Source: a bacterium UBA6154 (GTDB lineage Bacteria; Actinomycetota; Actinomycetes; S36-B12). From it: DNA of 6,561 nt. The DNA is taken from positions 13,466 to 20,026 of the forward strand of contig DIUQ01000005.1 in the NCBI GenBank assembly GCA_002422375.1. The letters run 5' to 3'. Position numbers and translations under genes: made by a program. Below are positions 1-5,516 of this stretch, piece by piece; the stretch's first letter is position 1, and each line of letters opens with the position of its first letter. The notes beneath the pieces were generated by a model. That model did no database searches, was not told the origin of the DNA, and worked only from the letters and a program-made list of their open reading frames with translations.

Positions 1-816
1 GCATTCGAAGCAATCGGCCTTCCTGAAGCCTCCGCTGACGTGATCGCGTTCATTGTGGCCCTATTCATTGTGACGTTTCTCCACCTAGTGATTGGAGAGA
101 TGGCACCCAAATCGTGGGCCATTGCCCATCCCGAACTGTCTGCCACCCTTCTGGCTATTCCCATGCGTGGGTTCCTTGTTGTCTTTCGACCGCTGCTCGT
201 TGGATTGAATAACTCGGCGAACTGGATTCTCGCTAGATTCGGAATTGAGCCCGTCAGTTCGGTGTCGTCAGCACGAAATCCCGATGCACTAGGCCAACTA
301 GTTCAGCATTCTGTGCATACCGGCGCCTTGGACGTTGAATATTCCACCCGCGTTGCCGCAGCATTGGCCATGCAGTCAACGCCCATCAGGTCTTTGGTGC
401 CAGAGAGTGAACTGCTCGCCATGGTTGCGCCACATGCCACGGTGGGAGATGTTCATGCCATAGCGCAGGAGAGTGAGCATCATCGAATAATTGTGGGAAC
501 TCACCCACTCGTCGGAAGTGGCAACCCTGGTGATCTACGAATCGTAGGTATGGTGCATGTGCGGGACACATTGCAGACTCCAGAGAATATCTCCATCCGC
601 CGGTTTATTCGACCAATTCTCCGGCTGCCGGCCGACCAAAGCGTTTATGAGTCCCTAGCGAACATGCGACGTCGCAGCAGCCATATTGCCGTGGTCATGG
701 ACGGCGGGACCACGGTCGGTCTTGTCACTTTAACCGATGTCCTCAAAGGGCTCATCCAGGCAGAGAATGCCGGTGCCCAGGAAGGCTTCCCGCGCGACTC
801 CACAGCGATCAACTAA
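1..816 (+). CDS. CNNM/CorC-type membrane protein (DUF21 + CBS pair), 3' part
   Basis: The reading frame is open from base 1 to a TAA at 814-816, so 271 residues of a longer protein are seen and the true start is upstream; the GTG at 40 is an internal codon. Numbering from base 1, residues 14-35 are a hydrophobic helix leading into GEMAPKSWAIAHPE (32-45), the signature end of the DUF21 (CNNM) transmembrane domain, followed by another hydrophobic stretch to about residue 77. The remainder fits a CBS pair: about 125-194 (STPIRSLVP through GMVHVRDTL) and about 200-253, ending in VGLVTLTDVLKGLI. Family knowledge: such proteins sit in the plasma membrane and are linked to magnesium or other divalent cation export or homeostasis, with the CBS pair as a nucleotide-sensing regulatory module. 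No CorC/HlyC C-terminal domain follows; the protein ends about 18 residues after the second CBS. The family call is firm; the ion transported is not shown. Confidence 0.9.
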   Translation, partial: AFEAIGLPEASADVIAFIVALFIVTFLHLVIGEMAPKSWAIAHPELSATLLAIPMRGFLVVFRPLLVGLNNSANWILARFGIEPVSSVSSARNPDALGQLVQHSVHTGALDVEYSTRVAAALAMQSTPIRSLVPESELLAMVAPHATVGDVHAIAQESEHHRIIVGTHPLVGSGNPGDLRIVGMVHVRDTLQTPENISIRRFIRPILRLPADQSVYESLANMRRRSSHIAVVMDGGTTVGLVTLTDVLKGLIQAENAGAQEGFPRDSTAIN

Positions 817-855
817 TCAATGGACGAAATAGGGCGTACATTCGGCTCACTGGGC

Positions 856-861
856 TAGGGT
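856..861 (+). promoter_or_regulatory. Possible -10 element for the lipoprotein gene
   Basis: TAGGGT resembles the actinobacterial -10 hexamer (TANNNT, often TAGGNT). It would start transcription near 868, giving a leader of about 26 bases that still contains the ribosome binding site at 881-886. I see no good -35 at 16-18 bases upstream, so this is tentative. The gap from the upstream stop (77 bases) leaves room for a separate promoter, but no terminator is visible after 816. Confidence 0.3.
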
Positions 862-880
862 GGTCTCAGGCCGAATAAAC

Positions 881-886
881 AGGAGG
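881..886 (+). promoter_or_regulatory. Ribosome binding site of the lipoprotein gene
   Basis: AGGAGG, a full match to the anti-Shine-Dalgarno core, lies 7 bases before the ATG at 894. It fixes that start codon, and it is the strongest ribosome binding site in the window; the three plus-strand genes to the right have none. Confidence 0.8.
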
Positions 887-893
887 AGCCAAC

Positions 894-1400
894 ATGTCTC
901 GCACAACTCTCACCGTTGGATTGTTCTTAAGCGCTGGCGCGTTGGTGCTCAGTGGCTGCTCCTCGAGTGCTGAATCTGAAGTGACACCAACGGTGACGCC
1001 GACTCCATCAGAGACAGTCGAGCCAGTTGCGGTACTTGCCGAGGACGCATGTTCTGAGTATTTCGCGGTAGATCTACTCCGTGCTGAAATGAACGGTGAT
1101 ACGTCAGCCATGAAGAAGAAGGAGAAGCAAACTCTTCTCGCAGACATGCAACTGACTGTGGATCAGATGGTTGTTGCAATCGACGCGGCTGTTATTGGCG
1201 GTGAATTACCTGCTAAAGCATTAGCCAATGCGGAACGGATTCAAAATAACGTCAATAAGGCAAACCCCAAACAAGGTATTGAAGGATTTTCCAAGAAGCA
1301 GCGTAACCGAATCAATTCATCTTCCGAACGCATAGAGCGTCTGTGTGTTGCTGCAGGAAATGATCTGCCGATTGCAAATATTGATGCTCGAAGTAACTAA
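894..1400 (+). CDS. Small secreted lipoprotein of unknown function
   Basis: 168 residues starting at an ATG with a perfect ribosome binding site. The N-terminus is a lipoprotein signal peptide: MSRTT, a hydrophobic stretch (6-18), then lipobox LSGC with the lipidated cysteine at position 22. Residues 23-45 form a Ser/Thr/Pro/Glu linker (TPTVTPTPSETVEP) of the kind that spaces a domain from the membrane. The mature domain (about 50-155) is charged and looks mostly helical, with one cysteine near each end (C53 in EDACSEYF, C151 in ERLCVAAG), which could form a disulfide closing a helical bundle. Exported and anchored to the outer face of the plasma membrane by inference. I do not recognise the domain. 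The 3' half seems more AT-rich than its neighbours (many AAT, AAA, ATT codons). It lies between the CNNM gene on the same strand and the convergent AI-2E gene. Confidence 0.85.
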   Translation: MSRTTLTVGLFLSAGALVLSGCSSSAESEVTPTVTPTPSETVEPVAVLAEDACSEYFAVDLLRAEMNGDTSAMKKKEKQTLLADMQLTVDQMVVAIDAAVIGGELPAKALANAERIQNNVNKANPKQGIEGFSKKQRNRINSSSERIERLCVAAGNDLPIANIDARSN

Positions 1401-1455
1401 TTTCAAGGACTGAACACAGCGTCCAGCGGGACTGGTCGGACCGAAAATGGAGTAC

Positions 1456-2571
1456 CTACTTCGTGTCAGCCGTGGGGACAAAGGGCGCAGTTGGTGGGAA
1501 CGGATTCTCCGGATCTCGACCCGTCAGGTACTTGGCTACTCCATAAACGGCCCCGGCTATAGGCACGGCAATCAGTGCCCCAACTATTCCCAGTGCAATG
1601 GAACCTGCGGCAATGGCCAAAATTATGGCAAGCGGGTGCAGGCTGACTGCCTTGCCCATAACGAGAGGCTGCATGACGTCACCGTCAAATGAACCGACAA
1701 TGACGGTAAGCAGAATGACCAAGACGGCAATCAGTGGACCACGCTCCGCTAGGGCTACAACGGCCGCGAAGAAGGTGGCAATCGGCGCTCCAATGACGGG
1801 AATGAAGGCCCCGAGGAATACAACTGCTGCCAGTGCGGGTGCAAGGGGGACCTGCAAAATGGTGAGTCCAATGAATACCAACACCGCATCAAAGAATGCA
1901 ATCACCACGATTCCCCGTGTGTAACCGGAAATCGCTCCCCACGCGATATTGCCGGACACGTTAACCGGCTCCTCAATGCTCTTTGGTAGCCATCCGACAA
2001 ACCAATTCCAAATTTTTTCTGGTTGAAGTAGGAAAAAGATGACACCAAAAAGGAATACAGAACCCGCAATGACCAGAGTGCCGAGTGAGCTTGCCGATTC
2101 GAGCAAACTCGCAGCAATTCCTTTAGCCGCAGTCTGGCCGTAGTCGGTGGCTTGAGAGATAAGCGAATTTACTTTGTCATCTGATAATTTCAAGGGGCCG
2201 TTTTTGAGCCAACCCTGAAGATCGGTAAAGCCTGATTCCAGGCTCGAGATCAGTTTGGGTCCTTCACTGACGGTTGAGGTAATGACAATATAAAGGATCG
2301 TGACTATCGCGGTCGTTATTAGTGCGAGCGCGAGGATCATCGAGATGACTTTGGGTAACACCTTATGAATGACGCGCATTACGGGCTGGGTCCACGCCGT
2401 CACAAGCATGGCAAAGAACAAGGCGAAAACTACCGGGAAAATTGCCCCGAAAATAACGACAATGACACCAAATCCCACTAGGAGGACGAGAAGTCTCCAT
2501 GTGATCCCTGCGAGATCCTTCAGGGTACCTGGAACAGCGTCAGAGTCTTCAGTAGGAGTGTTAGTCGACAC
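1456..2571 (-). CDS. AI-2E family transporter (PF01594 type)
   Basis: 371 residues read from a GTG at 2571 to a TAG at 1456-1458. Hydrophobic helices lie at about 25-58 (two closely spaced), 76-100, 163-183, 219-240, 243-272, 279-294 and 312-345; a soluble, partly amphipathic stretch (101-160) separates the third and fourth, as is usual in this family. Family-type motifs are visible: GAFIPVIGAPIA (254-265) and LHPLAIILAIAAG (311-323) followed by GIVGALIAVPIAG (328-340). The length is typical. The family includes the E. coli AI-2 exporter TqsA, but members have been tied to other exports and to ion transport, so the substrate here is unknown. The C-terminus has a short proline-rich cytosolic tail (DPENPFPPTAPFVP). 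It is probably cotranscribed behind the VOC gene, whose stop is 45 bases upstream. No convincing terminator follows it. Confidence 0.92.
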   Translation of the reverse strand: MSTNTPTEDSDAVPGTLKDLAGITWRLLVLLVGFGVIVVIFGAIFPVVFALFFAMLVTAWTQPVMRVIHKVLPKVISMILALALITTAIVTILYIVITSTVSEGPKLISSLESGFTDLQGWLKNGPLKLSDDKVNSLISQATDYGQTAAKGIAASLLESASSLGTLVIAGSVFLFGVIFFLLQPEKIWNWFVGWLPKSIEEPVNVSGNIAWGAISGYTRGIVVIAFFDAVLVFIGLTILQVPLAPALAAVVFLGAFIPVIGAPIATFFAAVVALAERGPLIAVLVILLTVIVGSFDGDVMQPLVMGKAVSLHPLAIILAIAAGSIALGIVGALIAVPIAGAVYGVAKYLTGRDPENPFPPTAPFVPTADTK

Positions 2572-2579
2572 GTATATTT

Positions 2580-2585
2580 CTTCCC
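2580..2585 (-). promoter_or_regulatory. Ribosome binding site supporting the GTG start of the AI-2E gene
   Basis: On the minus strand this reads GGGAAG and lies 8 bases before the GTG at 2571. It is purine-rich with a partial Shine-Dalgarno match, and no nearby ATG in frame competes, so it is the reason for accepting the GTG start. Confidence 0.45.
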
Positions 2586-2616
2586 GTCAGAGAGGCGCTA
2601 CTTGACGTGGCACACT

Positions 2617-3258
2617 CTAGTCAATGCACACTAAGCCGTGCGGGGTATCAAACCAAACCGCCACAATTCCTTGCTGATCAAATTCCGAATCTGGCACCCA
2701 ATTCACGAGGGGAAGCAATGGGTCGAGATGATCGGAGAGGGGACCAAGGTCTTGTGTGGGACAACTGATATCTATGCGCTGAACTCGGATTCCATTGTCG
2801 GTTCCTCCAGCAGACGGGTGCAGCTGGGGCTCTGAGACCCACTCAACGAAGAAAGGCGATTGGGGGTGGGTAAGTGTGTCTAGGACACCTAATTGCCGCC
2901 AATGCAGATCAACACCGTCAGGGCGTACCCGGTGACCCGGTGCGGCAGGGCGCTCGAGGGCCTCCTCAACGGTGGAAATGTCGTCAGTTCCCACCACCCA
3001 ACTCATCCAGCCTCCACCGTGGCTCGCGCTGTGGTGAACGGCCTGGCCGAAGGGGGCCTTGAGTGCTGCAGGGTGATCTAGGGCGCTGACAACTTCAATA
3101 TAGGCACCATCGGTCAGTGGGAGAATGAAGTTCCTGGTGCCAAATGATGGATGTCGCCCTCCGTCATAGAACGGAAATCCGAGATCAACGCCGATTCGTT
3201 GTACAACGTCAGCCAATTCATTATTCGCACATGCATAGGAGATGTGGTCAAGCCGCAT
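2617..3258 (-). CDS. Glyoxalase-like (VOC superfamily) protein
   Basis: 213 residues from an ATG at 3256-3258. The open frame extends to an ATG at 3306, but that start has no ribosome binding site, whereas the start chosen has AGGA 8 bases upstream and begins MRLDHISYA, the normal N-terminus of this fold. Numbered from it: LDHISYA (3-9) carries the usual first-strand histidine H5; GGRHPSFGTRNF (33-44) and GAYIEVVSA (51-59, E55) match the conserved core of the glyoxalase-like domain typified by PF13468; a second half follows with LHWRQLG (118-124) and PFFVEW (135-140, E139). H5, E55 and E139 are candidate metal ligands, by analogy only. There is no signal peptide or membrane segment, so it is probably cytosolic. 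Relatives include lyases, dioxygenases and isomerases, and no substrate can be named. It probably forms an operon with the AI-2E transporter gene and is divergent from the gene at 3358. Confidence 0.88.
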   Translation of the reverse strand: MRLDHISYACANNELADVVQRIGVDLGFPFYDGGRHPSFGTRNFILPLTDGAYIEVVSALDHPAALKAPFGQAVHHSASHGGGWMSWVVGTDDISTVEEALERPAAPGHRVRPDGVDLHWRQLGVLDTLTHPQSPFFVEWVSEPQLHPSAGGTDNGIRVQRIDISCPTQDLGPLSDHLDPLLPLVNWVPDSEFDQQGIVAVWFDTPHGLVCID

Positions 3259-3266
3259 AACCGGTA

Positions 3267-3270
3267 TCCT
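3267..3270 (-). promoter_or_regulatory. Ribosome binding site deciding the VOC start
   Basis: Minus-strand AGGA (within GCAGGATA) lies 8 bases before the ATG at 3258. The two longer in-frame starts (ATG at 3306 and ATG at 3282) have no comparable motif, so this site argues for the 213-residue form. Confidence 0.6.
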
Positions 3271-3308
3271 GCCGAAGCCCATCCCTGAAGTTTTCACCAC
3301 CCCCATCG

Positions 3309-3338
3309 ATCGTGAAATTGTCTGGGAATGACGTGCAA
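3309..3338 (-). promoter_or_regulatory. Weak promoter candidate for the VOC/AI-2E operon
   Basis: Read on the minus strand: TTGCAC (3333-3338), 18 bases, then CACGAT (3309-3314). Only half of the -35 and the A and T of a TANNNT -10 match. Transcription would begin near 3302, which is inside the longer open frame and therefore agrees with the start at 3258. It overlaps the plus-strand candidate at 3318-3346. Low confidence. Confidence 0.2.
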
Positions 3339-3346
3339 CTTATGCC
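3318..3346 (+). promoter_or_regulatory. Promoter candidate for the UPF0104-like gene
   Basis: TTGTCT (3318-3323), a 17-base spacer, then TATGCC (3341-3346). The -35 matches TTGACA at four of six positions; the -10 has the conserved TAT but lacks the final T. The expected transcription start (about 3353) lies past the ATG at 3328 and about 5 bases before the ATG at 3358, which supports the later start and an almost leaderless message. Confidence 0.35.
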
Positions 3347-3357
3347 AGAGTATGCGC

Positions 3358-4461
3358 ATGACACAGCCTGAGGTTGAACCACCATCGAAGCCAGCCGCTT
3401 CGACTAATACACCAAGTACTGGCCAACTCGATAAAAAGAAGTCAATCATTCTCGGACTCATTGGATTGGCTTTTATCGTTCTGATTTTTTGGAAAGTCAT
3501 TCCTCAGATCGGCAGCTACTCCGATGCTGTCAGTGCCTTGGAGACCATGGGAACACTCAGCATCGTGTTAATCGTGGTGATGGTGCTTCTGTATCTCGTG
3601 GCTTATGGATTTCCATTCATGGCGGCGACCCCAGGATTGAAATATTGGCGCTCCCAACAGACCAACCAGGCAGCCTTTGCCATCAGTAACGGTGTTCCTG
3701 GCGGTGGCGCGGTCGGTCTCGCGGTGCAATTTGGAATGCTCAGTAGTTTTAAAGTGTCTGCAACCAGTGCCACGGCCGCCATCACTGCCGTGGGTGTATG
3801 GAGCACTTTCGTGACCCTATTTTTCCCTATATTGGGGGTTATTGCCATCACATTGACGGGGGTAACGGGGGACACCCACGCGGTGACCGGACTCATCGGT
3901 TTAGGGATCTTGGCTGTGGTCGTGGCCCTCTTCGTCATGATCATGCGGTCGGAGAAATTGGCTGAAGCTATCGGTCGACTGGGCAACAAAGTCATCAATC
4001 CCCTCAGGGGGCGCATCAAGGTACTTCACGACCTGGACTTGGTACAACCGGTTACGAAATTCCGACGGGACATGTATGACCTGCTCCGCAAAAGGTGGGC
4101 GGCCTTAACCGCCGCTCAAATTGCGGTGTCTTTTACCCAATTCCTTATTTTGTACGTCGCATTGCGGGGAGTGGAAGGGTGGGATACGGCGGGCACCTCG
4201 TTTGCTGCCGCTTTTGGTGCCTTCGCTATCAGCCAATTAGGTCTCATGATCCCGATCACACCTGGTGGGTTAGGCACCGTTGATGCAGCCATGATTGCGC
4301 TCTTAGTCAGTTTTGGTGCATCCTCCGGCGCTGCCACCGCGGCCGATCTTGTGTGGAGGGCATCGTCATTTATTCCTCAAATAATTATTGGTGTTGTCGC
4401 ACTTCTTGCGTGGTACCGCACCGCGGGGAAGGCGCTTGCGCAAACGAAGCCGGCAACATAA
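3358..4461 (+). CDS. UPF0104 / LPG-synthase-TM-like membrane protein
   Basis: 367 residues from the ATG at 3358. The frame is open back to an ATG at 3328, but that would add MTCNLCQSMR with no ribosome binding site and would lie upstream of the likely transcript start. After a polar Pro/Ser/Thr-rich, probably cytosolic N-tail (1-28), hydrophobic helices lie at about 29-46, 65-88, 105-128, 138-167, 176-196, 248-268, 279-298, 305-322 and 337-352. A basic loop (about 197-247) separates the two halves. Conserved-looking motifs are SNGVPGGGAVG (110-120) and PITPGGLGTVDA (299-310), characteristic of the lysylphosphatidylglycerol synthetase transmembrane family (PF03706; YbhN-like). No soluble aminoacyl-transferase domain is present, so this is the stand-alone membrane form, for which flippase-like roles in lipid or polyprenol-linked intermediates have been suggested; the substrate is unknown. 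An intrinsic terminator follows at 4541-4584. Confidence 0.9.
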   Translation: MTQPEVEPPSKPAASTNTPSTGQLDKKKSIILGLIGLAFIVLIFWKVIPQIGSYSDAVSALETMGTLSIVLIVVMVLLYLVAYGFPFMAATPGLKYWRSQQTNQAAFAISNGVPGGGAVGLAVQFGMLSSFKVSATSATAAITAVGVWSTFVTLFFPILGVIAITLTGVTGDTHAVTGLIGLGILAVVVALFVMIMRSEKLAEAIGRLGNKVINPLRGRIKVLHDLDLVQPVTKFRRDMYDLLRKRWAALTAAQIAVSFTQFLILYVALRGVEGWDTAGTSFAAAFGAFAISQLGLMIPITPGGLGTVDAAMIALLVSFGASSGAATAADLVWRASSFIPQIIIGVVALLAWYRTAGKALAQTKPAT

Positions 4462-4477
4462 CTCCCGGAGAAACCCC

Positions 4478-4517
4478 TCGATGCCCCAACCGGAGTGTCG
4501 ATGCAGACCCCGGAGCG
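4478..4517 (+). repeat. Two tandem 20-bp direct repeats in the intergenic region
   Basis: Units at 4478-4497 and 4498-4517 abut directly. Both follow TCGATGC, six variable bases, CGGAG, a pyrimidine, G; 14 of 20 positions are identical. A further CGGAG occurs at 4466-4470, just after the stop codon of the upstream gene. The 20-base period is not a multiple of three, which argues against a coding origin. It could be a duplicated protein-binding site or a chance duplication; only two copies are present. Confidence 0.5.
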
Positions 4518-4540
4518 GTGTCCACTATTGTTCTGCGCAG

Positions 4541-4584
4541 CCCGGTCGTCGCGGGAGGGGAAGCCTTCGGCGACCGGGTCTTTC
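4541..4584 (+). terminator. Intrinsic terminator after the UPF0104-like gene
   Basis: Left arm CCCGGTCGTCG (4541-4551) pairs with right arm CGGCGACCGGG (4568-4578): an 11-bp GC-rich stem with one G-U pair. The 16-base loop may itself be shortened by an AGG/CCT pairing. A pyrimidine run TCTTTC (4579-4584) follows. The tract is short for a textbook terminator but normal for a GC-rich genome. There is no comparable T run on the minus strand, so it acts on plus-strand transcription, and it isolates the SGNH gene 45 bases downstream. Confidence 0.72.
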
Positions 4585-4616
4585 ATGTCCGTGAACGTCG
4601 ACTTATGGGATATCGC

Positions 4617-4622
4617 TAATCT
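4617..4622 (+). promoter_or_regulatory. -10 element placing a leaderless start for the SGNH gene
   Basis: TAATCT fits the TANNNT -10 consensus and ends 6 bases before the ATG at 4629, the spacing expected when transcription starts at or next to the A of the start codon. No ribosome binding site lies between it and the ATG. No clear -35 is seen at 16-18 bases upstream. The position right after the terminator at 4541-4584 supports a promoter here. Confidence 0.5.
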
Positions 4623-4628
4623 GCACCC

Positions 4629-5426
4629 ATGCGACGTGATCCACGTGAGTGGAGGAAATATGTAGCGATCGGGGACAGTTTCACCGAGGGACTTGCAGAC
4701 CGAGGATTAGGCGACTCCTATTACGGATGGGCCGATCGGTTGGCTCAGTCCTTAGCGAACCGGTACTGCAGCAACACCGACCCGCTGCTCTATGCAAATC
4801 TGGCAGTGCGCGGGCGACTCGTGACAGCCATGGTTGAGGAGCAGGTTCCACGTGCGATTGAACTTCAGCCCGATTTGGTGAGCTTCGCCGGTGGTGTAAA
4901 CGATGCAATGCGAAAGTCGTTTAACCTTGACCACAAGGCCACCATCCTCGAGAAGGGAGTGCGCGAGCTTCGGCAGGCGGGTATCGATGTCCTCCTAGTT
5001 GGGTTTGGTGACCCATCGCAATCCTCCGGACTCATGCGCCTGACCGCAGACCGATTTGCCGGCCTAAACAGTGCGACCGTGGCTATTGCTAAGGCGTACG
5101 ACTGTTACCTTTTGAACTTTTGGGGCATGGAATCTTTCCACGAGGAGACCCTTTGGGATGAGGACCGCCTACATCTCAGTCCATTAGGGCATCAAATGAC
5201 CAGCGATGAAGCCATGGTGGCACTGGGGTGGGAGCGCACAATGGAGGCGCCGTCGATACCTCCTGCGCAGAATCGTGGGACGCTCGATCGCTTGGTAGGC
5301 CACGCACGGTGGATCAAAGAACATGGTGCACCGTGGGTGAGCAGGCGCATTCGTGGTGTGTCATCAGGCGATGGCATTGAGCCCAAGTATTGGTCGTATA
5401 CCCAGGTCTATCCTCGCCGGGCGTAG
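4629..5426 (+). CDS. Cytosolic SGNH/GDSL-family hydrolase
   Basis: 265 residues. All four SGNH blocks are visible: block I AIGDSFTEG (13-21) with nucleophile S17; block II AVRGR with G62; block III GGVND (88-92) with N91; block V DEDRLHLSPLGH (177-188) giving D179 and H182 of the catalytic triad. These enzymes hydrolyse esters (lipids, acetylated sugars, thioesters); the substrate cannot be told from sequence. There is no signal peptide (MRRDPREWRKYVAIGDS), so it should act in the cytosol. After the catalytic domain (to about 200) a 65-residue tail includes a basic stretch, PWVSRRIRGVSSGDG (235-249), then EPKYWSYTQV, a pattern I recognise from actinobacterial relatives and of no known role. 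The ATG has no ribosome binding site, but a -10-like TAATCT is 6 bases upstream, suggesting leaderless translation. Transcription appears separate from the upstream gene, which ends at a terminator. Confidence 0.92.
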   Translation: MRRDPREWRKYVAIGDSFTEGLADRGLGDSYYGWADRLAQSLANRYCSNTDPLLYANLAVRGRLVTAMVEEQVPRAIELQPDLVSFAGGVNDAMRKSFNLDHKATILEKGVRELRQAGIDVLLVGFGDPSQSSGLMRLTADRFAGLNSATVAIAKAYDCYLLNFWGMESFHEETLWDEDRLHLSPLGHQMTSDEAMVALGWERTMEAPSIPPAQNRGTLDRLVGHARWIKEHGAPWVSRRIRGVSSGDGIEPKYWSYTQVYPRRA

Positions 5427-5445
5427 ATATACACATACGCGTGAT

Positions 5446-5496
5446 TCGGCGTCAGTTGTTCCACAAGTGCTGACGCGGATATTTGTCCGACGCCGA
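5446..5496 (+). promoter_or_regulatory. Alternative, mutually exclusive hairpins between SGNH and DUF4192 genes
   Basis: Arm A (5446-5455, TCGGCGTCAG) can pair in two ways. With arm B it forms GCGTCAG (5449-5455) against CTGACGC (5470-5476), 7 bp, extended by TTGT (5456-5459) with ACAA (5463-5466) across a 3-base loop and a GTG bulge. With arm C it forms TCGGCGTC (5446-5453) against GACGCCGA (5489-5496), 8 perfect bp. A cannot do both at once. The A:B hairpin could be a weak terminator for the SGNH gene (followed only by GGATATTTG), an operator palindrome, or half of a switch. The structure is seen in the sequence; the function is inferred. Confidence 0.45.
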
Positions 5497-5510
5497 TTGC
5501 CCATCATCAT
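5483..5510 (+). promoter_or_regulatory. Promoter candidate for the DUF4192 gene
   Basis: TTGTCC (5483-5488), a 16-base spacer, then CATCAT (5505-5510), which ends 6 bases before the ATG at 5517. The -35 resembles TTGTCT upstream of the gene at 3358. The -10 keeps only the key A and final T of TANNNT. No ribosome binding site precedes the ATG, which again fits a leaderless message. The element overlaps arm C (5489-5496) of the alternative hairpins. Confidence 0.3.
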
Positions 5511-5516
5511 GGCGAC

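Noticed and set aside
1401..1440. Small GTCC/GGAC inverted repeats between the convergent lipoprotein and AI-2E genes, as a possible bidirectional terminator
   Set aside because: The stems are only 4 bp (GTCC-AGCG-GGAC and CCAG/CTGG) and no T tract follows on either strand.
1598..1924. Open plus-strand frame of 108 codons opposite the AI-2E gene
   Set aside because: It lies wholly antisense to a well-conserved transporter, has low-complexity Ala/Thr/Met-rich composition and no ribosome binding site; it is a mirror of the hydrophobic codons on the other strand.
3328..3357. N-terminal MTCNLCQSMR extension with a CxxC motif on the UPF0104-like protein
   Set aside because: It has no ribosome binding site, falls upstream of the likely transcript start, and is followed by a more natural start at 3358.
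4651..4665. GGAGGA followed four bases later by ATG-TAG inside the SGNH gene, a start-stop element out of frame with the gene
   Set aside because: It lies within codons 8-13 of a well-supported coding sequence; the motif is explained by Trp-Arg-Lys codons and there is no sign that it is used.
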